Positions 48,245 to 56,133 of a DNA stretch of 62,831 nucleotides are shown here, piece after piece (positions within the stretch are counted from its first letter, which is position 1; every line of letters begins with the position of its first letter). The notes beneath the pieces were generated by a model, which was not told where the DNA came from, made no database searches, and saw nothing but the letters and a program-made list of their open reading frames with translations. The DNA is from an uncultured Flavobacteriales bacterium. GTDB lineage: Bacteria; Bacteroidota; Bacteroidia; Flavobacteriales; Schleiferiaceae. Both the position numbers and the translations under genes were made by a program. The stretch spans positions 1 through 62,831 of the forward strand of contig CALKDS010000006.1 of assembly GCA_938084135.1 (NCBI GenBank). The letters are read 5' to 3'.

Positions 48245-48838
48245 TTATTGAGAACGATATAATTCTTGAGATTCAATATACAATTTTACTTCTTTTGTAA
48301 GATCATTGATCTCGGTCACTTTATTGGTTTGTTCAATAGATTTTCTTATCTCACTGCTACTATCATTAAGCAGTGGGGCTTCAATGAAATCAATTTTTGG
48401 ATTTGCTAAAAATAAATGGGAACCATCTAATTCATTTGAATCTCTCGGGTATACTAAGATATTGGCAAGTTCTAAAATTCTTTCAGGGCTTTTCCAGCTA
48501 TTTAAACTCCGGAAATTATCCGCTCCAATAATTAAGTAAAATTGATTTTCCGGTGACCTATCCACTAGAGCTTCGATAGTATTAACAGTATAGTTCGGGG
48601 TGGGTAATCCTAGTTCAATTTTTTCTACCCGAAATTTCTCATGCTGCTTAACAGCTAATTCAACCATTCTGATCCTCTTTTCATTAGGGGCTAAAAGGGA
48701 GGGGTCTTTTTGTGGATTTTGAGGAGTGACGACAAACCAAATTTCATCTAATTTTTTCCATATCATCATGGATTTAGCAATTTCTAGATGACTTTTGTGA
48801 ATGGGATTAAAGCTACCAAAAAAAAGTCCAATTTTCAT
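48245..48838 (-). CDS. nadD: Nicotinate-nucleotide adenylyltransferase
   Basis: 197 residues. The nucleotidyltransferase start is GLFFGSFNPIHKSHLEIAKSM, with the HxGH-type site as HKSH; the second signature LLNDSSSEIRKSI carries the SSxxIR phosphate loop. It transfers AMP to nicotinate mononucleotide in NAD synthesis. It overlaps gmk by 4 bp. Confidence 0.92.
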   Translation of the reverse strand: MKIGLFFGSFNPIHKSHLEIAKSMMIWKKLDEIWFVVTPQNPQKDPSLLAPNEKRIRMVELAVKQHEKFRVEKIELGLPTPNYTVNTIEALVDRSPENQFYLIIGADNFRSLNSWKSPERILELANILVYPRDSNELDGSHLFLANPKIDFIEAPLLNDSSSEIRKSIEQTNKVTEINDLTKEVKLYIESQELYRSQ

Positions 48839-49395
48839 GGGCTCATAAATTTTGTCACAAGGCTATGAATTTGCTTGAATGCCACTTCTATTTGATCGTT
48901 GACTATTACATGATCAAATTTTTTAGCGAAACTTATTTCTTCTTTTGCTTTTGCCAAGCGATCATAAATTCTTTCTTCACTATCGGCTCCCCTTTCTCTT
49001 AAACGATTTTCAAGTGCATCTATCGAAGGAGGCATAATGAAAATAGATAAAGTATTGAGGTCATACTTTTTTTTCAGTCTAATTCCTCCATGAACGTCTA
49101 TGTCAAAAATTACAGTTTGTCCTTTGCTCCATAGTTTTTGAACATCAGATTTAAGTGATCCATAAAAATTGTTTTCATACACCTCTTCCCATTCGAGAAA
49201 AGATTCTGAATTTATTTTTCTCTTAAAATCTGTTAGTGACAAAAAGTGATAGTCAATACCATCTTGCTCATTCAACCTCGGTTTTCTTGTTGTTGCAGAG
49301 ATACTAAATGCCAATTTTGGGAATTCTTTTAACAATCGATGAACCAGTGTTGTTTTACCTGATCCAGACGGCGCGGCTAGGACTAAGAGTTTCAT
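48835..49395 (-). CDS. gmk: Guanylate kinase
   Basis: 186 residues. Walker A APSGSGKTTLVHRL (residues 8-21), then the GMP-binding region SISATTRKPRLNEQDGIDYHF and FDIDVHGGIRLKKKY. It converts GMP to GDP. Start and stop overlap the neighbouring genes by 4 bp each, a translationally coupled run. Confidence 0.95.
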   Translation of the reverse strand: MKLLVLAAPSGSGKTTLVHRLLKEFPKLAFSISATTRKPRLNEQDGIDYHFLSLTDFKRKINSESFLEWEEVYENNFYGSLKSDVQKLWSKGQTVIFDIDVHGGIRLKKKYDLNTLSIFIMPPSIDALENRLRERGADSEERIYDRLAKAKEEISFAKKFDHVIVNDQIEVAFKQIHSLVTKFMSP

Positions 49396-50234
49396 AAAAT
49401 ATTTAGTACTTGTTCTTTTATTTTCTCCAGAGATTCTTTCATCCCAACAACAATTTTTTGCATACCAGCATGATTAGATTTACTGCCGAGTGTATTTATC
49501 TCTCTACCAATTTCTTGACTTATAAATCCTAGCCTTCTACCATCTCCATCTATCATTGATTGTCTGAAATGGTCGACATGAAACTTAAGGCGAATTTTTT
49601 CTTCATTAATATCTAGCTTTTCTAAATAATAAATTAATTCTTGTTCAAATCTATTCTTATCGACTTGAACTTCGCCTAATCCACGAATCAGCTTATTTTT
49701 TAGATTTTTTACGCGTTCTTCTTCAAATGGCTCAATAGACGAAAGTCCAGATTCTATGGATAAAAGGTTTTTTTCTAAGTCAGATTGTAATGCATATCCT
49801 TCATTTGCTCTAAACTCATCTAAAGAAACAATAGCATTATCAATTGCCAAATCAACATCTTTCCACTCTTTTTCTGTAATATCCGAATGATCATTTTTTA
49901 CTGGGATTTTAAGTGCCATCATCAGTAAATCTGATTGAGATATTGTTTCAGAACTTACAGACTGAAGTTCTAACATAACAGTTTTTATCCAATTCAAGTT
50001 TACCCCAGACTTTAATTCATTATTGATTTCACGATTAATATTAATGTCAACTTTCCCGCGCTGCAGCTTATCTGCTATTCTTTTGCGCCAAAACATCTCG
50101 CGTTCACGAAAATCACTAGGACATCTAAATGATAGATCTAAATTTTTACTATTTAGAGAACGAATTTCTACTTTGATTTGAGTTGATGAGCTTTTTGTTT
50201 GCCCTTTCCCAAAACCTGTCATGGATTTGATCAT
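49392..50234 (-). CDS. yicC: YicC-family endoribonuclease
   Basis: 280 residues. N terminus MIKSMTGFGKGQ, then EIRSLNSKNLDLSFRCP, and the C-terminal DUF1732 part RRLGFISQEIGREINTLGSKSNHAGMQ. The family has RNase activity and is linked to RNA turnover. It is the first gene of the unit with gmk, nadD and addB; the pairing with gmk is widely conserved. A TACATTTG box 5 nt upstream lies within the end of the gluQ gene. Confidence 0.92.
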   Translation of the reverse strand: MIKSMTGFGKGQTKSSSTQIKVEIRSLNSKNLDLSFRCPSDFREREMFWRKRIADKLQRGKVDININREINNELKSGVNLNWIKTVMLELQSVSSETISQSDLLMMALKIPVKNDHSDITEKEWKDVDLAIDNAIVSLDEFRANEGYALQSDLEKNLLSIESGLSSIEPFEEERVKNLKNKLIRGLGEVQVDKNRFEQELIYYLEKLDINEEKIRLKFHVDHFRQSMIDGDGRRLGFISQEIGREINTLGSKSNHAGMQKIVVGMKESLEKIKEQVLNIL

Positions 50235-50236
50235 AG

Positions 50237-51070
50237 CTACAAATGTAAAACCTCACGGGAACTTACGTAATGTTTATCCCAATTATATGATTCATATTTA
50301 TGTATCAAATCTTTAGCATTAACAGGAGCTAGATCTTTATTTAACCCAATTCCTCTAGCTATATGGCCGAGTATAGCCTCTGGAGACCACCCTTTATTGT
50401 AATAGTCCCTTAAGGATACCGCCCCATCCGTTTTAGTTAATTTTTTTTTGTTGGGACCAAACCATAATGGCGCATGAGATATTTTAGGAAAACCATAGCC
50501 TAATAATTTTCTTAAGTGATTCTGCAACGGGTCACATTCTTTTAAATCCTGTCCTCTAACGATATGACTTATTTCCTGATAAGCATCATCTATCACAACA
50601 GTAAAATGGTATGACCAGATATTATTTGAACGTTTGACAATTGGATATCCATCCCAGTTTTTAAGTCTTAAGCTATATGGCCCCTCAAAGGGCAATTTCT
50701 TATTTAAGCAAGTTCCTGGATAAGACTGATGTGATTCACCTTGACCTTGAATGGATTTTCGGATATCTTTCCTGCTGCAGGAACATGGAAAAATCAAGTT
50801 TTTTTTAATTAAAAATTCTAATGCAGTTGCATAATCATTTTCTCTGTTAGATTGAAATAGAGGTTGCTCATCCCAGTCCAATCCTAATTTAATCAAATCC
50901 TCAAAAACTGAGTCTACATATTGTTTTTTGCATCTTTCGTGATCAATATCTTCAATACGTAAAAGGATTTTACCACCATAACTTTTAACTTGCAACCAAG
51001 AGAGCAATGCTGTTGATGCATTGCCAATATGCATATAGCCTGATGGCGAAGGGGCAAATCTTCCAGTCAT
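50237..51070 (-). CDS. gluQ: Glutamyl-Q tRNA(Asp) synthetase
   Basis: 277 residues from ATG 51070. The class I start is TGRFAPSPSGYMHIGNA (HIGH form HIGN), followed by LLRIEDIDHERC. A cysteine cluster CSC near residue 95 with a later Cys fits the zinc site of this family. The KMSKS loop reads KKLTKTDGA. It is much shorter than GluRS and has no anticodon-binding domain, as expected for GluQ, which adds glutamate to queuosine of tRNA-Asp. An earlier ATG at 51094 would start within or upstream of the promoter and add eight residues. Confidence 0.88.
   Translation of the reverse strand: MTGRFAPSPSGYMHIGNASTALLSWLQVKSYGGKILLRIEDIDHERCKKQYVDSVFEDLIKLGLDWDEQPLFQSNRENDYATALEFLIKKNLIFPCSCSRKDIRKSIQGQGESHQSYPGTCLNKKLPFEGPYSLRLKNWDGYPIVKRSNNIWSYHFTVVIDDAYQEISHIVRGQDLKECDPLQNHLRKLLGYGFPKISHAPLWFGPNKKKLTKTDGAVSLRDYYNKGWSPEAILGHIARGIGLNKDLAPVNAKDLIHKYESYNWDKHYVSSREVLHL
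50240..50247 (-). promoter_or_regulatory. -7 box, near-leaderless promoter of yicC inside gluQ
   Basis: TACATTTG on the minus strand, an exact match, 5 nt (TAGCT) before ATG 50234. It overlaps the last sense codons of the upstream gene; the gap contains that gene's TAG stop. Confidence 0.5.
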
Positions 51071-51074
51071 ATTG

Positions 51075-51082
51075 TGAAAATA
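51075..51082 (-). promoter_or_regulatory. Candidate leaderless -7 box of gluQ
   Basis: TATTTTCA on the minus strand, six of eight to TAnnTTTG, 4 nt (CAAT) before ATG 51070. A weak match, supported mainly by its spacing. Confidence 0.3.
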
Positions 51083-51115
51083 CAACATAGGCATTCAAGA
51101 AAGTTAAGCTTTAGG

Positions 51116-51123
51116 TACCTTCG
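51116..51123 (+). promoter_or_regulatory. -7 box, leaderless promoter of the Cys/Met PLP enzyme
   Basis: TACCTTCG, 4 nt (TTGT) before ATG 51128. The same octamer and spacing occur before trpS. Confidence 0.55.
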
Positions 51124-51127
51124 TTGT

Positions 51128-52285
51128 ATGGAATCAAAACATTTTGGAACACGGGCTATTCACGGAGGTCAGCAACATGACCCATCAACAGGTGCAGTCA
51201 TGCCCCCAATTTATCAGACATCTACTTATGCCCAGAGCTCTCCAGGAGAGCATAAAGGGTATGAGTATAGTAGAACTCAAAACCCAACTCGAAGCGCTTT
51301 AGAGGCGTCCTTAGCGTCAATTGAAAATGGCTCTCACGCTATGGGTTTCGGCAGTGGTCTAGCTGCAGTTGATGCTTGTATGAAATTACTTTCTCCTGGA
51401 GATGAAGTTATTTCTACGAATGATTTATACGGAGGGACTTATCGACAATTTGTCCATATTTATGAGAAGTATGGAATTAAATTTCATTTTGTTCCGATGT
51501 CTGATGAATCTGTTATAGAATCCAAAGTAAATAGCAGGACAAAAATGATTTGGATAGAGAGTCCTACAAATCCAATGTTGAATGTTGTGGATATTGAGAA
51601 GGTCTCAAAAATAGCACTATCAGCAAAGGCTTTATTAGTCGTTGACAATACTTTTGCTACCCCATATCTTCAACAGCCTATAAAATTAGGAGCTGATATT
51701 GTTTTACATTCTGGCACAAAATACCTTGGGGGTCACAGTGATCTTGTTCTTGGAGCATTAATTGTTAGTGATAAAGATTTAGCAGATCGATTATACTTTA
51801 TTCAAAATTCGACAGGAGCAGTATGTGGACCAATGGATAGCTTTTTGGCGCTAAGGGGTATAAAAACACTTCACATTCGAATGGAAAGGCACTGCTACAA
51901 TGCAAAGGAAATTGCACATTTTTTAAAATCACATCCGGCAGTTGGTCGAGTTGTATATCCAGGCTTCACAGAACATCCAGGTCATCTGGTTGCCAAGAAA
52001 CAAATGAGAGATTTTGGTGGAATGATATCATTTACAGTTAAAAGTGATCTTGCCGAAGACGCAAGTAAAGTAGTTAGTTCAATGAAAATATTCACTTTAG
52101 CTGAGTCTCTTGGTGGAGTGGAGTCTTTGTCAGGCCACCCGGCATCAATGACTCATGCTTCTATTCCAAAAGATCAGCGTGAAGCCAATGGAATCACAGA
52201 TGGTTTAATTCGCTTAAGTGTTGGGATAGAGGATATTCGTGATTTGAAAGCTGATATTGAAGCAGCACTTTTATTAATTTTATAA
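51128..52285 (+). CDS. Cystathionine gamma-synthase/lyase family PLP enzyme
   Basis: 385 residues from ATG 51128; an in-frame ATG at 51074 precedes the promoter box and adds 18 residues not seen in the family. Motifs: TRAIHGGQQHDPSTGAVMPP, YEYSRTQNPTRSALE, and the PLP lysine in HSGTKYLGGHSDLV. The C-terminal half has SLGGVESLSGHPASMTHA. Members act in trans-sulphuration; synthase, gamma-lyase and methionine gamma-lyase activities cannot be separated here. It is followed after 3 bp by a KtrA-type gene. Confidence 0.9.
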   Translation: MESKHFGTRAIHGGQQHDPSTGAVMPPIYQTSTYAQSSPGEHKGYEYSRTQNPTRSALEASLASIENGSHAMGFGSGLAAVDACMKLLSPGDEVISTNDLYGGTYRQFVHIYEKYGIKFHFVPMSDESVIESKVNSRTKMIWIESPTNPMLNVVDIEKVSKIALSAKALLVVDNTFATPYLQQPIKLGADIVLHSGTKYLGGHSDLVLGALIVSDKDLADRLYFIQNSTGAVCGPMDSFLALRGIKTLHIRMERHCYNAKEIAHFLKSHPAVGRVVYPGFTEHPGHLVAKKQMRDFGGMISFTVKSDLAEDASKVVSSMKIFTLAESLGGVESLSGHPASMTHASIPKDQREANGITDGLIRLSVGIEDIRDLKADIEAALLLIL

Positions 52286-52288
52286 ATT

Positions 52289-52960
52289 ATGGCGGAAAAA
52301 TTTGCAGTAATTGGGCTAGGCCAATTTGGTCGAGCAATTTGCAAAAAACTTTCAGCAAAAGGGGCTGAGGTTATTGCAATTGATATAGATGAAGATAGAG
52401 TTGACGAGATAAAAGATCATGTGTCTTATGCGGTACAGCTAGACTCAACAGATAAGCGCGCTCTTGAGTCGCAAAACATAAGCGAAATGGATGCAGTGAT
52501 TGTATCTATTGGGCATAATTTTGAGGGTATGCTGTTAACTACAGTAAAGCTTCTTGAGATAGGGGTTAAGCGTTTAGTAGCTCGAACACAGGGAGATACT
52601 CAAAGAAAAATATTGGAAAAAATGGGAGTAACGGAGATCTTATCTCCGGAAGAAGAGGTCGGAATAAATGTTGCGGAAAGATTAATGAATCCCTCCATGT
52701 TGATGTGCATGCCTCTTCCAGATAATTATGAAATTGTAGAAATAACTGCTCCAAAATCTGTTGTTGGGAGAACTATTAAAGATCTTGGGTTATTATCTAA
52801 GTATCGTCTTAATCTTGTTACGTTAATTGAAAGTTCAGGGAATGTGGAACTCCACATCAAGGGGGTTATCGAGGATGATGAAATAATAAAAGAGAATTAT
52901 GTCTTAGTTGTTTTTGGATTGACTCACGATGTGGAACGATTTATAGATATTAATGGATAA
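52289..52960 (+). CDS. KtrA/TrkA-type potassium-channel regulatory subunit
   Basis: 223 residues: RCK N-terminal Rossmann domain with GLGQFGRAICKKL and AIDIDEDRVDEI (acidic end of strand 2, NAD- or ATP-type binding), then an RCK-C domain from about residue 140 (EIVEITAPKSVVGRTIKDLGL). It gates a membrane K+ transporter by binding nucleotides. No KtrB/TrkH membrane partner lies next to it. The end overlaps the following lipoprotein gene by 8 bp. Confidence 0.88.
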   Translation: MAEKFAVIGLGQFGRAICKKLSAKGAEVIAIDIDEDRVDEIKDHVSYAVQLDSTDKRALESQNISEMDAVIVSIGHNFEGMLLTTVKLLEIGVKRLVARTQGDTQRKILEKMGVTEILSPEEEVGINVAERLMNPSMLMCMPLPDNYEIVEITAPKSVVGRTIKDLGLLSKYRLNLVTLIESSGNVELHIKGVIEDDEIIKENYVLVVFGLTHDVERFIDING

Positions 52961-53480
52961 TAAAACAATATTTAGTGTTTTATCTTTAATGGCACTTCTT
53001 GTCGTTTCTGGTTGTAATGGGGATTCAAATAATAACAATTTGCCCCCTCGTGCTTCTGGACCTTTTGACCAGAGGTTAATAGATGGATGGAAAGTTTTCT
53101 CCGTTTCATTTGAAGGTGAAATGGATAATCCTTTTGATACTGCAACACAGGCTGTGTTTAAGGGAGATGCCGACGCAGTTCAAGGAGAATTTAGTTTTGA
53201 AGATCGTAATGATTCTGCTATCGTTGATTATCGCATTGACTTTTATCTAAATCTAATGCTGGGACTCGCTCCAATAAATTATGTTAATCAGGGGGAGGGT
53301 ATTTGGGCTTTTGATTCATCTATCCAAACATTGTGGTTTTATGACTACCCAGATACATTAACCTTTGTTGTTGATTATGATGCAGACACTTTGCAGTTGT
53401 GGCATTCTAATGTTGTAATAAATGACCCTTCTTTGGGAGAAGATATTAAGGCAAGGCTTGATATTGAATTAAGAAAATAG
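52953..53480 (+). CDS. Small lipoprotein, lipocalin-like
   Basis: 175 residues. Lipobox VVSGC with the cysteine near 21, then a Gly/Asn/Pro linker. The body from residue 40 (LIDGWKVFSVSFEGE and a series of alternating beta strands) suggests a lipocalin or calycin-like sandwich, as in many small Bacteroidota lipoproteins. No function can be given. It overlaps the KtrA-type gene by 8 bp and is the last gene before the terminator shared with proteorhodopsin. Confidence 0.7.
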   Translation: MDNKTIFSVLSLMALLVVSGCNGDSNNNNLPPRASGPFDQRLIDGWKVFSVSFEGEMDNPFDTATQAVFKGDADAVQGEFSFEDRNDSAIVDYRIDFYLNLMLGLAPINYVNQGEGIWAFDSSIQTLWFYDYPDTLTFVVDYDADTLQLWHSNVVINDPSLGEDIKARLDIELRK

Positions 53481-53490
53481 CTTTACATAA

Positions 53491-53519
53491 AAAAAGGGCT
53501 CCGATATGGAGCCCCTTTT
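53491..53519. terminator. Bidirectional terminator, lipoprotein / proteorhodopsin
   Basis: GGGCTCC (53496-53502) pairs with GGAGCCC (53508-53514) around GATAT, flanked by A5 and T4 runs. It stands between two convergent genes. Confidence 0.85.
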
Positions 53520-53540
53520 AATTTTTCTAATGGATTGTGA

Positions 53541-54290
53541 TTAGTCTTCTTTGCTAACCGCTAAAGCGTAAACAACAAGACCAAAACCAATTTTGTTAAT
53601 TGCATCAGCAATGTTGTAGAAAATATCTACTCCACCATTGTATCCAACCATCTCTGCAACGTCTAGTCCCAATAGACCACCATCAGTTCCGAGGATGTAC
53701 CCAATTGGATATATTGCCCAACCGATAACAACAAACTTAGTAAGGTGTCCTACCGCTCTTTGAACTTTTCCACCAGCAGAAGCAGCTAATTCAGCGACTT
53801 CACCTTTCCAAACTAACCATACAATATAGAAGTATGCAAGACCAGAAAGTAATCCATATACCCAAGAAGTAGAGCTATCAGCATAAAATGCTTCTCCGAT
53901 ATAACCGAGAACAAGCATAGCTACAGAAGCAACAAGTAATTTGTAAAGTAAGCCAATCTTAGCACCGGCTTTCTTAGTTAAAAGATAGAATTCTACACAC
54001 ATCAAAGGAACAGTCAATGTCCAGTCAATATATCTAAGCACTACAGGAGTTTCTCCTGTGCCCATGTAAAAATCACGCATGTAATAATAGTGAACTGCTG
54101 CGATACCAGTGATCAAAGCAGAGACTAAAAGAGATAATTTCCACTCGTCTGCAACGCGACCGCGCTCGAACAAGAAGAAAACAGAAGCAGCAAACATAGC
54201 CATGTAGCCTGTGAAGAATGTGAATCCAACATAGTCATCCGGTCTAAAGGTTGCCAAATCAGTTGATAAAAAAATGTCTAAAAAGCTCAT
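53541..54290 (-). CDS. Proteorhodopsin, green-absorbing proton pump type
   Basis: 249 residues with seven membrane helices. Helix C reads RYIDWTLTVPLMCVEFY: D89 (Schiff base counter-ion, PR D97), T93 and E100 (proton donor, PR E108), i.e. the DTE triad of outward proton pumps. M97 is at the spectral-tuning position (PR 105), where Met or Leu goes with green light and Gln with blue. H67 in helix B is the usual partner of the counter-ion. In helix G, D229 and the retinal lysine K233 lie in YNIADAINKIGFG. It is not the NDQ sodium pump or an NTQ chloride pump. No retinal synthesis gene (blh) is adjacent. An 870-bp gap lies upstream. Confidence 0.95.
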   Translation of the reverse strand: MSFLDIFLSTDLATFRPDDYVGFTFFTGYMAMFAASVFFLFERGRVADEWKLSLLVSALITGIAAVHYYYMRDFYMGTGETPVVLRYIDWTLTVPLMCVEFYLLTKKAGAKIGLLYKLLVASVAMLVLGYIGEAFYADSSTSWVYGLLSGLAYFYIVWLVWKGEVAELAASAGGKVQRAVGHLTKFVVIGWAIYPIGYILGTDGGLLGLDVAEMVGYNGGVDIFYNIADAINKIGFGLVVYALAVSKED

Positions 54291-54320
54291 ATTTATAAAT
54301 TTAAATTTAGGTGAATGTAT

Positions 54321-54352
54321 GCGATTAGTATATTTCTACAACAAGTAATCGC
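54321..54352. promoter_or_regulatory. Inverted repeat upstream of proteorhodopsin
   Basis: GCGATTA (54321-54327) and TAATCGC (54346-54352) form a perfect 7-bp palindrome with an 18-bp AT-rich spacer, about 30-62 nt before the proteorhodopsin start. It stands out as a GC-containing block in AT-rich surroundings. It could be a two-site operator or a hairpin in the mRNA leader. Confidence 0.4.
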
Positions 54353-55093
54353 AGGTTTTGATTAATCATTTGTAAAAGTATATGCCAAAGCCTTAATATC
54401 AAAATATGACTTAATGTCTGATTAATAGCACTTTACATAATTGTGTGTTAATATAAAACATTGTTTTTTGGTAAAAAGTTACGTTTGTCACTGAGACACT
54501 CTAAAAAGTTTTCAACCTAAATGGAGCCAGAAACTCACCAAAATTTCCAGTCATGAAACGATATACATTTTGTAGAATAGAAGACATTAACACTTGCATA
54601 ACTGCTTAATTTTATGCTATTTGAAAATTTATTATGCTTTCTAAGAAACCAAAAAGAACATAATATTAACGAAATAATTCAAAGAGCTCTGGATCTACTT
54701 AGGCCAAATTACAGCCCGTGTTCTGGGTACACGAGTTAGCGATACTATAAATAAGTTTAATTCGGGCAAAAGGATTAGAAGTTATTTTCAGAGGATATAT
54801 TCTTGGTTTACAGTAGGAGCAGGAGATAATATTCCATTTGGTATTATGGGGACTGCAATATAATTTGAAAACCCTGCAGGTTGGAATGCGAGCACCTGAG
54901 CGTCTTAGACTTGCAATAGTATTAGAGACATTATGAATGTTAGTAAATACACGATATTATTATTGGCTTCTTATTATGTTATTATATATCAGTTTACAAC
55001 GTGGTTTAAAATCTGACAGCATGGTTTAGTTGGGTGGATACAAAAACTCAACTTACCTATTAAAATGCATTAGAAATATGTAATCACATAAAT
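54353..55093. other. Long gap without a clear gene
   Basis: About 740 bp. No frame longer than about 62 codons is open. Two overlapping short frames at 54614-54863 look protein-like and are listed separately. A tiny frame follows at 54933-55016 (27 codons, one hydrophobic stretch), with no support. The far end is closed by a terminator-like hairpin. The stretch may hold an unannotated RNA or a decaying gene. Confidence 0.35.
54614..54863 (+). pseudogene. Possible frameshifted remnant of a small gene
   Basis: Frame one runs from ATG 54614 to TAG 54739 (41 codons: MLFENLLCFLRNQKEHN..., RALDLLRPNYSP). Frame two, one base on, is open from 54678 to the TAA ending at 54863 (61 codons: LGQITARVLGTRVSDTINK, SYFQRIYSWFTVGAGDN, ending GIMGTAI). 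The two overlap, so a single one-base shift could join them to about 80 residues. The composition looks protein-like (mixed charges, few repeats), but I recognise no family and neither frame has a good promoter. Confidence 0.22.
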
Positions 55094-55127
55094 AATAAAC
55101 CCCGCTAATCACTGGGGTTTATTTTTA
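55094..55127 (+). terminator. Orphan terminator-like hairpin before trpS
   Basis: AATAAACCCC (55094-55103) pairs perfectly with GGGGTTTATT (55114-55123), and the T-rich run goes on to 55127. No annotated plus-strand gene ends before it, so it implies an unseen transcript in the gap, or reduced read-through into trpS. Confidence 0.7.
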
Positions 55128-55146
55128 TAGGTTCATTTGGCTTTCC

Positions 55147-55154
55147 TACCTTCG
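55147..55154 (+). promoter_or_regulatory. -7 box, leaderless promoter of trpS
   Basis: TACCTTCG, 4 nt (CTTT) before ATG 55159. There is no room for a T-box or other leader control between box and start. Confidence 0.55.
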
Positions 55155-55158
55155 CTTT

Positions 55159-56133
55159 ATGGGTAGAGTTCTAACAGGCATTCAAACTTCCGGTCGTCAG
55201 CATTTAGGGAATATATTAGGCGCTATAAAACCTGCGATATCATTAGCAAATGATCAAAAAAATGATGCGTATTTATTTATTGCAGATTTACACTCTTTAA
55301 CTTCAATAAAAGATAAAGCGAAAAGAAAGGAAAACTTATTATCTACTGCGGCCGCTTGGCTTGCTTGTGGGTTAGATACTGAAAAAGTTGTTTTCTATGC
55401 TCAAAGTGATGTCCCTGAATGTACCGAATTGACTTGGTATTTAAATTGCTTTACTCCTTATCCGATGTTAGCCAATGCTCATAGTTTTAAGGATAAATCA
55501 GATCGTCTTTCAGATGTCAATGCGGGCCTTTTTGATTATCCTGTTTTGATGGCAGCAGACATTTTACTTTATAATGCAACACAAGTGCCGGTAGGAAAAG
55601 ATCAAAAGCAGCACTTAGAAATGACAAGAGACATAGCAGAAGCCTTTAACCGTAATGTTAAAGAAGATGTTTTCATTATTCCTGAGGCAAAAATTGATGA
55701 GTCAATTATGACAATTCCAGGAACTGACGGGCAAAAAATGTCAAAATCATATGGAAATGTAATTGACATTTTTCTTCCTGAAAAGCAACTCAAAAAACAA
55801 GTAATGTCAATAGTTACAGATTCATTATCAATAGAGGAACCCAAAAATCCTGAGTCTTGTAATGTCATGAATATATTCAGACTTATTGCTGAGCGAGAAG
55901 CTATTGAAAACATTGAGAAGGGCTATAGAGCTGGAGGATATGGTTATGGTCATGCAAAATTGGCTTTATACGAGACTATTCTTGCAAAGTTTCACTCTGA
56001 AAGAATAAGGTTTGATAAGCTAATGAAAGATCCCGATGAAATTTATCATGCATTGGATTCAGGTTCAAAAAAAGCTCGAATCATTGCACAAGAAACTCTG
56101 AATAAAGTCAAAAAAAGCTTAGGATATAGATAA
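55159..56133 (+). CDS. trpS: Tryptophanyl-tRNA synthetase
   Basis: 324 residues, the usual bacterial length. Class I motifs: TGIQTSGRQHLGN (HIGH as HLGN, residues 15-18) and DGQKMSKSYGN (KMSKS, near residue 195). The Trp pocket region YPVLMAADIL is seen as DYPVLMAADILLYNA. Its stop codon abuts that of the convergent dxs gene with no base between. Confidence 0.95.
   Translation: MGRVLTGIQTSGRQHLGNILGAIKPAISLANDQKNDAYLFIADLHSLTSIKDKAKRKENLLSTAAAWLACGLDTEKVVFYAQSDVPECTELTWYLNCFTPYPMLANAHSFKDKSDRLSDVNAGLFDYPVLMAADILLYNATQVPVGKDQKQHLEMTRDIAEAFNRNVKEDVFIIPEAKIDESIMTIPGTDGQKMSKSYGNVIDIFLPEKQLKKQVMSIVTDSLSIEEPKNPESCNVMNIFRLIAEREAIENIEKGYRAGGYGYGHAKLALYETILAKFHSERIRFDKLMKDPDEIYHALDSGSKKARIIAQETLNKVKKSLGYR

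Noticed and set aside
53541-54290. Sodium- or chloride-pumping rhodopsin
   Set aside because: Helix C carries D, T and E at the three key positions, not NDQ or NTQ.
54353-55093. A blh (carotene dioxygenase) remnant beside proteorhodopsin
   Set aside because: The short frames show no histidine-rich membrane motifs of that family; no evidence.
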